This document shows, in pieces, positions 8,781 to 17,014 of a DNA stretch of 64,000 nucleotides. The position numbers and the translations under genes are program-made. Below the pieces are notes generated by a model that had not been told where the DNA came from, ran no database searches, and saw only the letters and a program-made list of their open reading frames with translations. The stretch spans positions 10,132 to 74,131 of the forward strand of contig CAYNMD010000002.1 in assembly GCA_964398485.1 (NCBI GenBank). The letters are read 5' to 3'. This DNA is from SSEF01 sp964398485 (GTDB lineage: Bacteria > Patescibacteriota > Minisyncoccia > Moranbacterales > UBA1568). Within the stretch, counting starts at the first letter, position 1. Each line of letters begins with the position of its first letter.

Positions 8781-9137
8781 TTAGAACTTGAGACCCGCTT
8801 CTCGAGCACCTTCAGCAGCAGCTTTCACTTTGCCGTGATAACGATACCCTGATCGATCAAAAATTACAGTATTCAGTCCAAGCTTTAAAGCCTTCTCCCC
8901 AAGAAGCTTACCAACCGCTTGTGCTTCGACTACGGTATTCTTTGCTCCTTTTGACAGCTCTCGATAATGAGCCTGGGCTAATGTCTTTCCAGCAACATCA
9001 TCAATAAGCTGGAGGGATACCCCCTTCAAGCTTCGAAAAATAGAGAGTCTGGGAATTTCTGCTGTGCCGGATACGCGTGCACGAATACGGACCTTACGAC
9101 GCAGACGCTGTTCACGAATATTGACTTGCTTTTTCAT
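8781..9137 (-). CDS. rplR: 50S ribosomal protein L18
   Basis: uL18, 118 residues, binds 5S rRNA with L5. RLSIFRSLKGVSLQLIDD and the C-terminal FDRSGYRYHGKVKAAAEGAREAGL are family signatures. Position between rplF and rpsE is canonical. Confidence 0.95.
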   Translation of the reverse strand: MKKQVNIREQRLRRKVRIRARVSGTAEIPRLSIFRSLKGVSLQLIDDVAGKTLAQAHYRELSKGAKNTVVEAQAVGKLLGEKALKLGLNTVIFDRSGYRYHGKVKAAAEGAREAGLKF

Positions 9138-9157
9138 AGTTTACTTCAAATTAGCAT

Positions 9158-9697
9158 CTAGGCCGCTCCGGCTTTCTTCCCCTCTTTTCGACGAACCTGT
9201 TCCCCAACATAGCGGAAACCCTTCCCCTTGTACGGCTCGACCGGTTTCTGTTTCCGTACATAAGCAGCAAATTCACCAAGAACCTGTTTATCAATACTTG
9301 AGAGAGTAAGCACATTACCCTCCACTTTTGCTTCAACCTTCTCTGGCAAGACAATTTCTACTGGATGGGAAAAACCGAGCGCTAAAACAAGCTTCTTTCC
9401 AGCAAGGTTCATACGATACCCAACACCATTGAGTTCAAGTTGTTTGGTAAAACCATCCATCACCCCCACAATCATATTACTAATAAGCTTGGCCGTAGTT
9501 CCCCAAAGGGCCTGCGCACGTTTGGTCACACCCTTCTTTTCAACAAAAACTTGCTTGTCTTCTACCTTTAGAGCAACCTCATAATGGTGAGCAAAAGTCA
9601 GGGTTCCTTTTGGTCCTTTTACCGAAAGCACGTTAGCAGAAAGAGAAACTTCGACTTTCTCTGGAACTGCAATGGGTTTTTTACCAATTCTACTCAT
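9158..9697 (-). CDS. rplF: 50S ribosomal protein L6
   Basis: uL6, located near the sarcin-ricin loop. Start taken at MSRIGKKPIAVP (179 aa); a longer in-frame start at 9739 would overlap rpsH by 32 nt and adds no conserved sequence. The duplicated L6 fold ends with KPVEPYKGKGFRYVGE, the usual C-terminal signature (PEPYKGKGIRY in other bacteria). Confidence 0.94.
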   Translation of the reverse strand: MSRIGKKPIAVPEKVEVSLSANVLSVKGPKGTLTFAHHYEVALKVEDKQVFVEKKGVTKRAQALWGTTAKLISNMIVGVMDGFTKQLELNGVGYRMNLAGKKLVLALGFSHPVEIVLPEKVEAKVEGNVLTLSSIDKQVLGEFAAYVRKQKPVEPYKGKGFRYVGEQVRRKEGKKAGAA

Positions 9698-9707
9698 AAG
9701 AAATACT

Positions 9708-10112
9708 TTACCAAACCTGACAAATATACTCTCCACCAAGTCCTTTTGCGTAAGCCTCTCCTCCAGTCATTACTCCTTGGGAAGTTGAAAGGACAGCAAT
9801 ACCATAACCATTCTTTACCTTAGCCACTTCATTTCGTTTTACATATGATCGACAACCCTCCTTACTCACCCGAACAATATCTTGAATTGCTGATCGCTTC
9901 TTCGTAAGAGATACCTGTTCGTACTTCAAACCAACAACAATAGTTTTCTTTACTCCATCCTCTTCCACATTTACATTCTCCACAAATCCCTCACGAGCCA
10001 AGAGGTTGAGGATAGCCAACTTGAGCTTGGAGGCAGGGACGCGCACCGAAGCAAGCCCTCGCATCTGGGCATTTCGGATTCTCGTAAGCATGTCTGCAAT
10101 TGGGTCTAACAT
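9708..10112 (-). CDS. rpsH: 30S ribosomal protein S8
   Basis: uS8, 134 residues, a primary binder of the 16S central domain; in Escherichia coli it represses the spc operon. MLDPIADMLTRIRNAQMRG opens the protein, and STSQGVMTGGEAYAKGLGGE is the C-terminal 16S-binding region. Between rpsZ and rplF as expected. Confidence 0.96.
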   Translation of the reverse strand: MLDPIADMLTRIRNAQMRGLASVRVPASKLKLAILNLLAREGFVENVNVEEDGVKKTIVVGLKYEQVSLTKKRSAIQDIVRVSKEGCRSYVKRNEVAKVKNGYGIAVLSTSQGVMTGGEAYAKGLGGEYICQVW

Positions 10113-10139
10113 AATTTCTTGACTAATCTACATGAGTGA

Positions 10140-10325
10140 TTACCATGAGGCTTTCCGTACACCAGGCACTTCTCCACGGCTCGCCAGCTCTCGGAAACAA
10201 ATACGGCAAATGTCGTATCGTCTCAGATAGCCGTGCTTGCGGCCACAGCGCCAACAGCGCCGCACTATGCGAGTGGAGAATTTTGGAGTCTTCTCCGATC
10301 GGGCCATGGTAGATGTTTTTGCCAT
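10140..10325 (-). CDS. rpsZ: 30S ribosomal protein S14, zinc-binding type
   Basis: uS14 of the short, zinc-containing (C+) form, 61 residues. Two CxxC pairs, CWRC and CRIC, flank GRKHGYLRRYDI, and the tail ends VPGVRKASW. This is the type Z paralogue found in Gram-positives and many deep lineages rather than the long zinc-free form. Confidence 0.96.
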   Translation of the reverse strand: MAKTSTMARSEKTPKFSTRIVRRCWRCGRKHGYLRRYDICRICFRELASRGEVPGVRKASW

Positions 10326-10354
10326 ACTTCTTTTCTCGTCTAAATAATTCGTAA

Positions 10355-10918
10355 TTATTTCCCTTCTGTCTGAGCCCCTACTGCCTGAAGAGGCACACCG
10401 ATAAGCTCAAACAATTTTTCACCAGCCTTTTTATCTTGAGCAGTTGTTACTACCGTAATCTGAAAACTAAAGAGAGTCTGAACCTTTTCTGGGATTATTT
10501 CAGGAAACACCATATGTTCTTTTACTCCGATCGAAAGATTGCCATAACTATCTACTGAAGAACGGGTAATCCCCTGGAAATCACGCACGCGAGGCAAAGC
10601 TACATGGATAAGCCGATCAAGAAATTGCCACATTCTTTTACCACGAAGAGTTGTTCGCATTCCCACCTCAAGGCCAGCGCGAGTTTTAAATCCAGCAATA
10701 GCCTTCTTAGCCTTCGTAGAGACTACCTTTTGACCAGTAATCATCTGGAGAGATTCGCGAATCTCGTTCAGGCGATTCTCCTCTTTCAGGTATTTTCCCA
10801 CGCCAACATTCACCACTACCCGATCAATCTTCGGGAGAGCATTGGGGTTCTTCTCACTCACAAACTTAGCGAGTTCTGGAAGAATTTCAGTGTAACGTTG
10901 TTTCGTACGTGATTCCAT
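10355..10918 (-). CDS. rplE: 50S ribosomal protein L5
   Basis: uL5, 187 residues, carries 5S rRNA into the central protuberance. Diagnostic segments are the NVGVGKYLKEE N-terminal strand, GQKVVSTKAKKAIAGFKTR, and GVKEHMVFPEI near the middle. It follows rplX by 6 nt. Confidence 0.96.
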   Translation of the reverse strand: MESRTKQRYTEILPELAKFVSEKNPNALPKIDRVVVNVGVGKYLKEENRLNEIRESLQMITGQKVVSTKAKKAIAGFKTRAGLEVGMRTTLRGKRMWQFLDRLIHVALPRVRDFQGITRSSVDSYGNLSIGVKEHMVFPEIIPEKVQTLFSFQITVVTTAQDKKAGEKLFELIGVPLQAVGAQTEGK

Positions 10919-10924
10919 AATACT

Positions 10925-11230
10925 TTAGAGTTGCTTGCCGGATTTCTTACCTACACGAACCTTGGTCTTCCCTTCAAAGGAGTACCCTACACGAGTTGGT
11001 TTTCCAGTCTCTTTATCAATCGCCATTACCTTGGAAACATGAATTGGGGCTGGCTTTTCTATTCGTTCTCCTTTTTCAGTATTTGATTTGGCTCGGTTGT
11101 GTCGTTTTACCAGATTCACTCCCTCCACCACCACCCGTTCTTCCTGTGGCAAAGCAAGAAGCACCACCCCACGCTTACCGCGGTCTTTGCCTGAGAGCAC
11201 TTGTACTTGATCACCTTTCTTAATCTTCAT
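10925..11230 (-). CDS. rplX: 50S ribosomal protein L24
   Basis: uL24, an assembly initiator of the large subunit with a KOW fold. Start taken at MKIKKGDQVQVLSGKDRGKRG (101 aa); the longer frame to 11299 would overlap rplN and is rejected. NLVKRHNRAKSN and the Pro-rich IEKPAPIHVSKV stretch are typical. Confidence 0.94.
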   Translation of the reverse strand: MKIKKGDQVQVLSGKDRGKRGVVLLALPQEERVVVEGVNLVKRHNRAKSNTEKGERIEKPAPIHVSKVMAIDKETGKPTRVGYSFEGKTKVRVGKKSGKQL

Positions 11231-11240
11231 AGGGAGAATA

Positions 11241-11612
11241 TTACAAAACTTCTGGAGCGAGAGAAACAATTTTTGCGAAACCTTTTTCACGGAGTTCACG
11301 GGCTACTGGACCAAAAATACGAGAGCCCTTTGGATCCTGACCAGAACCATCAATAATCACTGCTGCATTTTCATCAAATCGGATATAAGAGTTGTCCTTA
11401 CGACGATATGCCTCTTTCTGGCGAACAATCACCGCTTTCACTTTATCACCCTTCTTCACCATTCCACGAGGAAGAGCTACCTTCACTGAAGCTACTACAA
11501 TATCTCCCAGAGCAGCATAACGGCGACGGCTTCCACCGAGCACCTTGAAACATTCGATGACTTTAGCACCGGTGTTGTCTGCAACAATGAGTCTGGTTTC
11601 AGCTTGGATCAT
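11241..11612 (-). CDS. rplN: 50S ribosomal protein L14
   Basis: uL14, 123 residues, part of the intersubunit bridge near the GTPase-factor site. MIQAETRLIVADNTGAK is the N-terminal signature, and GSRIFGPVARELREKGFAKIVSLAPEVL is the near-invariant C-terminus. Confidence 0.97.
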   Translation of the reverse strand: MIQAETRLIVADNTGAKVIECFKVLGGSRRRYAALGDIVVASVKVALPRGMVKKGDKVKAVIVRQKEAYRRKDNSYIRFDENAAVIIDGSGQDPKGSRIFGPVARELREKGFAKIVSLAPEVL

Positions 11613-11635
11613 ACGGGTAACAAGAATTCTTCAAA

Positions 11636-11896
11636 TTATTCGGACACTATCACATGGTGTTTGTCTTTGGAGATCGGTCGGCACTCCCGGAAAGAAACCT
11701 TCTGGCCAATCACATATTCCCCTTCATTCACATGCACTTTATACCTTTTAGTAGAAAGATATCGTTTCTGGTATTTAGGATGAGCTTTGAGAGTTTCTAC
11801 GGCCACCACCAAAGTCTTCTGCATGCGGTTGGAAACCACCACACCCGAAAGAGTTGGAGCCTTAGATACCTTTGTTGTAGAATTTTCAGACTTCAT
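11636..11896 (-). CDS. rpsQ: 30S ribosomal protein S17
   Basis: uS17, OB-fold primary 16S binder. Start at MKSENSTTKVSK gives 86 aa, the family length; an upstream start would overlap rpmC. GVVVSNRMQKTLVVAVE and the C-terminal GQKVSFRECRPISKDKHH identify it. Confidence 0.95.
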   Translation of the reverse strand: MKSENSTTKVSKAPTLSGVVVSNRMQKTLVVAVETLKAHPKYQKRYLSTKRYKVHVNEGEYVIGQKVSFRECRPISKDKHHVIVSE

Positions 11897-11906
11897 AACG
11901 AATGAT

Positions 11907-12110
11907 TTAGCGATTTTCAACCTCAACACTCTCTTCTGTAGCCAGCGTCTTCAATCGAGCAATATCCCGCCTGAGCTCGCGATACTCCCGATGCTTCTTG
12001 GTAGCTCGGGTTGCGATATCAAAGCGAAGCGAACGGAGCTTCTCAAGATTTTCCTGAAGAGCCTTCTCTCGCTCACCAACTGATTTTTCTCGCCACAATT
12101 TCATCTTCAT
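11907..12110 (-). CDS. rpmC: 50S ribosomal protein L29
   Basis: uL29, 67 residues, a two-helix protein at the exit tunnel. ENLEKLRSLRFDIATRATKKHREYRELRRDIARL shows the family pattern. It lies between rplP (4 nt) and rpsQ. Confidence 0.92.
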   Translation of the reverse strand: MKMKLWREKSVGEREKALQENLEKLRSLRFDIATRATKKHREYRELRRDIARLKTLATEESVEVENR

Positions 12111-12114
12111 AATC

Positions 12115-12525
12115 CTAATGTTCTTTCACAACAAACTTACTCTTCACCGAAAGTTTATATGCTGCCAATCGCATAGCTTCAGCTGCTACCTTTTCAGTCA
12201 CTCCATCAAGCTCAAACATTACGCGACCAGCTGAAACTTTAGCTACGAAATGGTCAGGAGAGCCCTTTCCTTTACCCATTGGGGTCTGTTCACCTTTCTT
12301 AGTCACTGGTGTATCAGGAAAAATTCGAATCCAAACTTTGCCACCACGCTGAATAAAACGGGTCATAGCACGACGAGCAGCCTCAATCTGACGGCCAGAA
12401 ATAAGCCCACCTTCGGTAGCCTTGAGACCAAAGCTTCCAAAAGAGACCTTGTCTCCGCGGGTTGCAATCGTCCCTTTTGGATCGTATCCTCGTTGGACTT
12501 TGCGGTGCTTCACTTTTCTTGGCAT
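12115..12525 (-). CDS. rplP: 50S ribosomal protein L16
   Basis: uL16, 136 residues from MPRKVKHRKVQRG, which organises A-site tRNA contacts. GFGLKATEGG-type sequence (FGSFGLKATEGGLISGRQIEAARR) and RGGKVWIRIFPD are diagnostic. PMGKGKGSPDHFVAKV lies before the C-terminus. Confidence 0.96.
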   Translation of the reverse strand: MPRKVKHRKVQRGYDPKGTIATRGDKVSFGSFGLKATEGGLISGRQIEAARRAMTRFIQRGGKVWIRIFPDTPVTKKGEQTPMGKGKGSPDHFVAKVSAGRVMFELDGVTEKVAAEAMRLAAYKLSVKSKFVVKEH

Positions 12526-12565
12526 GAGTAGCATACTCGTTTCTTCTGAATACTATTCTCAGTTA

Positions 12566-13252
12566 TTACTTCGTCGCTTTTGTTTCAGTTTCGGCAGAAA
12601 CCTCTTTCACTGCAAACTTATCTCCTTTATAAATCCAAACTTTCACTCCAATCACTCCATAAGTCGTCCTTGCTTCAGCTTTAGCAAAATCAATATCTGA
12701 TCGGAGAGTGTGAAGAGGAATTTTCCCCTTTGAAAGCCATTCTCGACGAGACATTTCAGCACCACCCAAACGACCAGAGACTTCAATTTTCATTCCTTGA
12801 ACATTCTTATTCCCCTCAATTTGGTCGAGAGTAGTCTTGAGAATTCGACGAAATGGCATACGTTTCTCGAGCTGTTCAGCCACTTGATAAGCAATAAGCA
12901 TGGCATTCTCCTCAACGTGCTTCACTTCCTGGACTTCGACTTTAAGATCAATACGCTTCCCAGCAAAAAAACGTTTCTTGATTACGCGAGTAAGATCCTC
13001 GATACCTGTACCGCCACGCCCAATCAATACTCCAGGACGGGATGTACGAAGAATAACCCGAATAGATCCTGTGGAACGCTCAATTTCAACACTGGCAATC
13101 ATAGCTGACTTCCAATTCGAGCGGATAAACTCGCGCATTTCTACATCTTTGCGAAGATTCTCTGTATAACGTTTGCGAGCACCAAACCAGCGTGACTGCC
13201 AGTCAGTCGTAATGCCCAAACGGATACCAGTTGGATTCGTTTTGTGTCCCAT
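12566..13252 (-). CDS. rpsC: 30S ribosomal protein S3
   Basis: uS3, 228 residues, at the mRNA entry tunnel. MGHKTNPTGIRLGI opens it; the KH domain carries RPGVLIGRGGTGIEDL; the C-terminal domain has GRLGGAEMSRREW and the TTYGVIGVKVWIYKGD end. A short acidic/basic tail follows. Confidence 0.96.
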   Translation of the reverse strand: MGHKTNPTGIRLGITTDWQSRWFGARKRYTENLRKDVEMREFIRSNWKSAMIASVEIERSTGSIRVILRTSRPGVLIGRGGTGIEDLTRVIKKRFFAGKRIDLKVEVQEVKHVEENAMLIAYQVAEQLEKRMPFRRILKTTLDQIEGNKNVQGMKIEVSGRLGGAEMSRREWLSKGKIPLHTLRSDIDFAKAEARTTYGVIGVKVWIYKGDKFAVKEVSAETETKATK

Positions 13253-13257
13253 AGGAA

Positions 13258-13683
13258 TTAATTGGTCGTAGTTGTTTCAGGGGTTACAGCTTTCTTCTTC
13301 GCAGTTTTTTTAGCAACAGCCTTCTGGGGAACCGAAGCAACCACCTTTGGCTTCCGTTCATCCAAAATCATGTGCACCTTTGAAGTTCGCTTCAAAATAG
13401 GAGTAGCTGATCCAAAAGCCTTTGGAGTAAACCGCTTCAGACGAATACCATCAAGCACACGCACCTCAGCTACATACAAATTCTCTTTAGCAAGTTTGAA
13501 GTTATTAGTAGCGTTGGCAATAGCACTTTCAAGAAGCACTTTCATTGGTTCAGCTGAGCGCTGCACCTCCTGCTTGAGACGAACCAGGGCAGTCTGAACA
13601 GGAAGCCCGACGATTGAGTGAGCTACCAACCGGACTTTCCGAGGAGCAATGCGCAAATTGTTGAGACGAGCGGTGACTTGCAT
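13258..13683 (-). CDS. rplV: 50S ribosomal protein L22
   Basis: uL22, which lines the peptide exit tunnel. The core covers roughly residues 1-112 (NLRIAPRKVRLVAHSIVG; the tunnel hairpin region around GIRLKRFTPKAFG). A 25-30 residue Lys/Ala/Thr-rich C-terminal tail (to 141 aa) is longer than usual and is probably unstructured. Confidence 0.95.
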   Translation of the reverse strand: MQVTARLNNLRIAPRKVRLVAHSIVGLPVQTALVRLKQEVQRSAEPMKVLLESAIANATNNFKLAKENLYVAEVRVLDGIRLKRFTPKAFGSATPILKRTSKVHMILDERKPKVVASVPQKAVAKKTAKKKAVTPETTTTN

Positions 13684-13713
13684 ACTTATTTATCGAGCGT
13701 CAATCATTCATGT

Positions 13714-14049
13714 TTACTTCTTATCACTAGTTTTGGCAGCCTTGGCAGCATCGAGCTCTCGTTGTTTGGCAGCCATTTCTATTTCTTTCTGCATCTTTCC
13801 TCCGTGACGGTTAAATTTGCGTGTAGGAGAAAATTCACCCAGACGATGACCAACCATCTCTTCAGTAACAAGAACCGAAACAAAGTCCTTACCATTGTGC
13901 ACGCCAAAGGTAAATCCTACCATTTCTGGAGAGATAACGCAAGCCCGAGACCAAGTCTTAATAACTTCGCGATCTCCAAGCTTCTTTCCTTCGAGCTTTT
14001 TCAAGACTCTCTGGTCTACATATGGTCCTTTTTTGAGACTTCGTGACAT
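13714..14049 (-). CDS. rpsS: 30S ribosomal protein S19
   Basis: uS19, 111 residues, in the small-subunit head. MSRSLKKGPYVDQRVLKKLE and the RACVISPEMVGFTFGVHNGKDF segment are diagnostic, as is HRLGEFSPTRKF. The C-terminal ~20 residues are a charged extension. Confidence 0.96.
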   Translation of the reverse strand: MSRSLKKGPYVDQRVLKKLEGKKLGDREVIKTWSRACVISPEMVGFTFGVHNGKDFVSVLVTEEMVGHRLGEFSPTRKFNRHGGKMQKEIEMAAKQRELDAAKAAKTSDKK

Positions 14050-14053
14050 AGAA

Positions 14054-14884
14054 TTACTTCTTCAAATGACGGCTCCTTACGATGTATTTATTGGTTCGAT
14101 GCTTTTTCTTTCGAGTCTTCTTTCCCATAGCTGCCTTACCCCATGGAGTCTTCGGGTGCATACCCAAAGGCTGCCTACCTTCACCACCACCGTGTGGGTG
14201 ATCAACTGGGTTCATGGCGGTACCGCGAACGGTCGGCCGACGATTCATCTTACGAGCTCGGCCAGCCTTTCCGATTCGCTCTGCACTGTGCTCAAAATTC
14301 GAAACCTGCCCGAGAGTAGCGTAGCAATCCTTGGGAACCAGGCGAATCTCTCCAGAAGAAAGCTTGACCTGAGCCATAGCTCCATCAAGAGCCATAAGGG
14401 TCGCCTGAGAACCAGCACTTCTCACAATTTGTCCACCCTTACCCTTTTCGAGCTCAATATTACAGATAGTTGTTCCAGCTGGAATATTATTGAGCAGCAA
14501 ACGATTACCTGGAGCTACCGGGGCCTCAGGACCAGAAACCACCGTATGACCAACTCGCATTTCATGAGTAGCCAGAATATAACGTTTCTCTCCGTCGACA
14601 TAGCTCAAGAGAGCAATAAGAGCCGAACGATTTGGGTCCTTTTCCAAGGAAACAATCTTGGCTGGGATACCATGTTTATCCTGCTTAAAATCAACCAAGC
14701 GATATCGTCGCTTCACTCCGCCACCCTGGTGACGAACTGAGATCTTCCCTCGTGAGCGACCAGCTTTCTTAGGGAGCGGTGCCAAAAGACTTTTCTCTGG
14801 AGCACGATCAGTAACTCCCTCTGGCTTAACAACCGACATAAAACGTCGGCCAGCTGTGTTCTTTTTGTAGACTTTAATTGCCAT
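14054..14884 (-). CDS. rplB: 50S ribosomal protein L2
   Basis: uL2, 276 residues, essential for subunit association and peptidyl transfer. RGKISVRHQGGGVKRRYR, the central GQLVRSAG-like GGQIVRSAGSQA, and the catalytic-centre loop AMNPVDHPHGGGEGRQP (with the conserved His) are all present. The tail is rich in Lys/Arg. Confidence 0.97.
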   Translation of the reverse strand: MAIKVYKKNTAGRRFMSVVKPEGVTDRAPEKSLLAPLPKKAGRSRGKISVRHQGGGVKRRYRLVDFKQDKHGIPAKIVSLEKDPNRSALIALLSYVDGEKRYILATHEMRVGHTVVSGPEAPVAPGNRLLLNNIPAGTTICNIELEKGKGGQIVRSAGSQATLMALDGAMAQVKLSSGEIRLVPKDCYATLGQVSNFEHSAERIGKAGRARKMNRRPTVRGTAMNPVDHPHGGGEGRQPLGMHPKTPWGKAAMGKKTRKKKHRTNKYIVRSRHLKK

Positions 14885-14899
14885 ACTTCTTGTTCATCA

Positions 14900-15229
14900 T
14901 TACAGTCCAGCCTGGAAAAGGGTAATTGTCTCCCCTGCCTTCAAGCGAACCACTGCCTTGCGAACCCCACTTCTTTCACCTGTTCGTCGACCGATATTTT
15001 TTTTCTTTCCAGGAAGCTTGGTAATCGCTACTGATAATACCGTAACACCATAAGCTGCTTCAACTGCTTTCTTGATTTCTGTCTTAGTAGCTTTAGGGGT
15101 AACCTGAAATACATACTGGTTCAAAGCATTCAAAGCATAAGCCTTCTCAGTAATACGAGGGCGAAGCAAGACAGCTGTTGCCAAAGCTTTGTCACGCACT
15201 GATTCTTTTTTCGGAGTTGTTGTTGCCAT
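14900..15229 (-). CDS. rplW: 50S ribosomal protein L23
   Basis: uL23, 109 residues, docking site for trigger factor and SRP at the tunnel exit. LLRPRITEKAYAL is the N-terminal signature. ATKTEIKKAVEAAYGVTVLSV and RRTGERSGVRKAVVRLK follow. Confidence 0.94.
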   Translation of the reverse strand: MATTTPKKESVRDKALATAVLLRPRITEKAYALNALNQYVFQVTPKATKTEIKKAVEAAYGVTVLSVAITKLPGKKKNIGRRTGERSGVRKAVVRLKAGETITLFQAGL

Positions 15230-15236
15230 AGTCTAC

Positions 15237-15884
15237 TTATTTCTTCCAAGCCTGAAAGCGGCGATCAAGATCGAGAAGGCCAGCTTTTGTCATAAGCACA
15301 AACTCATGATCAAGCAAGTCCTTCACGTTCAAATCTGGATGATGCACTACAGAAAGCTTAGGAATATTACGCATAGCAATTGCTTCACGCCCCTCATCTC
15401 CCAAAAGACTTACTGCTACTCGCCTTGGGGCAATAGCCAATGACTTGAGAGCTGCAGCAAAAACTTTTGTCTTCTTCTCTGGTAAAACTACCGTGTCAAC
15501 AACAACGAGTTTTCCGAGGCGGATTTTTTCAGAAAGAGCAATCAGAACCGCTTTCTGTCGCATTTTCCGACTTACCTCACGAACAAAATTTCGTTCCTTA
15601 GTTGGTCCAAAAGTTACTCCACCTTTACGCCAAATTGGGCTCCGCACTGAACCATGGCGAGCACGGCCAGTCCCTTTTTGCTTCCAAGGCTTCTTACCAG
15701 AACCAGCTCTTTCAGCACGATCCTTGGTATGAGCTATTGTCGTACGCAGGTTTCCTGAAAGAACAACATACACCTGATGGAGTAAGGAGTCATTCTTAGG
15801 AAGGTCAAACAGACTCTTATCGAGAGCCACCTCTTCCATTACTTTCCCTTCAAGATTTTTGACAGCAATTGATGACATAGACAT
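15237..15884 (-). CDS. rplD: 50S ribosomal protein L4
   Basis: uL4, 215 residues, an exit-tunnel protein and, in Escherichia coli, the S10-operon repressor. GSGKKPWKQKGTGRARHGSVRSPIWRKGG is the tunnel extension. Its ATG shares bases with the rplC stop (TAATG), implying translational coupling. MSMSSIAV offers a second start two codons in. Confidence 0.95.
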   Translation of the reverse strand: MSMSSIAVKNLEGKVMEEVALDKSLFDLPKNDSLLHQVYVVLSGNLRTTIAHTKDRAERAGSGKKPWKQKGTGRARHGSVRSPIWRKGGVTFGPTKERNFVREVSRKMRQKAVLIALSEKIRLGKLVVVDTVVLPEKKTKVFAAALKSLAIAPRRVAVSLLGDEGREAIAMRNIPKLSVVHHPDLNVKDLLDHEFVLMTKAGLLDLDRRFQAWKK

Positions 15885-16480
15885 TACTTGACGCTCTTGA
15901 TTTCAACTATTCGGCCAGCTACTCCCGGAACGGCGCCTTTCACTGCCAAGATTCCTTCGGTCTCATCAACTAGTACTACACGAAGATTTTTTACCGTGAA
16001 TCGATCAGCTCCCATGCGACCAGCCATACGACGACCCTTGATAACGTGTTCTGGAAACGTAGCTCCAATAGAACCAGGCTTGCGGATATCATGTTTGCGA
16101 CCATGACTCGTCATTTGCCCCTTAAATCCATGGCGCTTTACCACACCCTGGAATCCCTTGGCTTTGGTTACACCAGTCACCTGAACGAGCTCACCTTCAG
16201 CAAACTGAGCTACCGTCAATTTTGATCCAACCGGAAAGGATTCGAGAATTTTTGCTTCACCTTCAACCTCAACTGCTCCATCGATACGGAATTCTTTATT
16301 GGTAATACGACGTTTGGTCTTTGGATGCGCCAACTGCAAAGCTACATAACCATCCTTTTCACGAGTTCGGTGAAGTTTCACTTCATTTCCCTCGCAAGCA
16401 AGCAGGGTTACATTCAAAGCAGTCCCTTCAGCATTGAAGAGAGTGGTCATACCGATTTTTTTACCGAGAAGGAATTTCAT
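15884..16480 (-). CDS. rplC: 50S ribosomal protein L3
   Basis: uL3, 198 residues, an assembly initiator close to the peptidyl-transferase centre. LLGKKIGMTTLF opens the protein; GFQGVVKRHGFKGQMTSHG and the RMAGRMGADRFTVKNL segment identify it. A 121-nt gap with folded sequence separates it from rpsJ. Confidence 0.96.
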   Translation of the reverse strand: MKFLLGKKIGMTTLFNAEGTALNVTLLACEGNEVKLHRTREKDGYVALQLAHPKTKRRITNKEFRIDGAVEVEGEAKILESFPVGSKLTVAQFAEGELVQVTGVTKAKGFQGVVKRHGFKGQMTSHGRKHDIRKPGSIGATFPEHVIKGRRMAGRMGADRFTVKNLRVVLVDETEGILAVKGAVPGVAGRIVEIKSVK

Positions 16481-16524
16481 ATGAGTTCGTTCGAGCAGAG
16501 AAACCGTGAATGATAAACTTTGAG

Positions 16525-16559
16525 TAATTAAAAACTGACTGTTTGGGTTAGCCAGTTTT
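16525..16559 (-). terminator. hairpin plus T-run in the rpsJ-rplC gap
   Basis: On the minus strand, AAAACTG and CAGTTTT flank a 15-nt loop and run into TTTTTAATT. The stem is AT-rich, so it may be a weak terminator or attenuator rather than a full stop. The rest of the 16481-16601 gap also folds locally (CCCTCTCGGG). Confidence 0.35.
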
Positions 16560-16601
16560 CGTGACCGGCCCGTTCAGTATCCCGAGAGGGACTTAAACAA
16601 G

Positions 16602-16931
16602 TTACATTTTTATTTCAACATCGACTCCTGCTGGGAGATCGAGATTTGTGAGATTCTCAATCGTCTTTGCTGTTGGATTGGTAATATCGATGAGTCTCTT
16701 ATGCACCCGCATTTCGTACTGATCCCGTGAGTTCTTATGAACAAACGTAGACCGGTTAACCGTCACCTTGTGCATATCCGTCGGGAGGGGCACTGGACCA
16801 GTGATCTGAGCACCAGTACGCTCTGCCGTTTCGACTATCTTTCTCGCGGACTGGTCGATCAGTTTATGATCGTAGGCCTTGATCTTGATACGGATTCTCG
16901 TCGATACTTCTTCTTTTTTCTTCGTAGCCAT
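16602..16931 (-). CDS. rpsJ: 30S ribosomal protein S10
   Basis: uS10, also the NusE transcription-antitermination factor in other bacteria. Start taken at MATKKKEEVSTRIRIKIKAYDH (109 aa); a 9-codon upstream extension is unlikely. The KAYDHKLIDQSARKIVETAER helix and GPVPLPTDMHKVTVNRSTFVHK loop are family hallmarks. It lies downstream of tuf. Confidence 0.96.
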   Translation of the reverse strand: MATKKKEEVSTRIRIKIKAYDHKLIDQSARKIVETAERTGAQITGPVPLPTDMHKVTVNRSTFVHKNSRDQYEMRVHKRLIDITNPTAKTIENLTNLDLPAGVDVEIKM

Positions 16932-16976
16932 CGTTGTTGAGTTACTCTTAGTTCTCATCTCTTGAGAGAACAGTCA

Positions 16977-17000
16977 TGCGGGAGAGATAGCTCCCCCGCA
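16977..17000 (-). promoter_or_regulatory. stem-loop in the tuf-rpsJ gap
   Basis: Minus-strand TGCGGG pairs with CCCGCA around an imperfect GGAG/CTC inner stem. No T-run follows, so it looks like an mRNA processing or stability element rather than a terminator. Confidence 0.35.
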
Positions 17001-17014
17001 CTCAGTTCCATCAA

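Noticed and set aside
9698..9739. N-terminal extension of L6
   Set aside because: It overlaps rpsH and is not conserved; MSRIGKKPI is the normal L6 start.
13895..14740. 281-codon plus-strand open frame
   Set aside because: Entirely antisense to rpsS and rplB, with no family signature; it reflects codon bias of the real genes.
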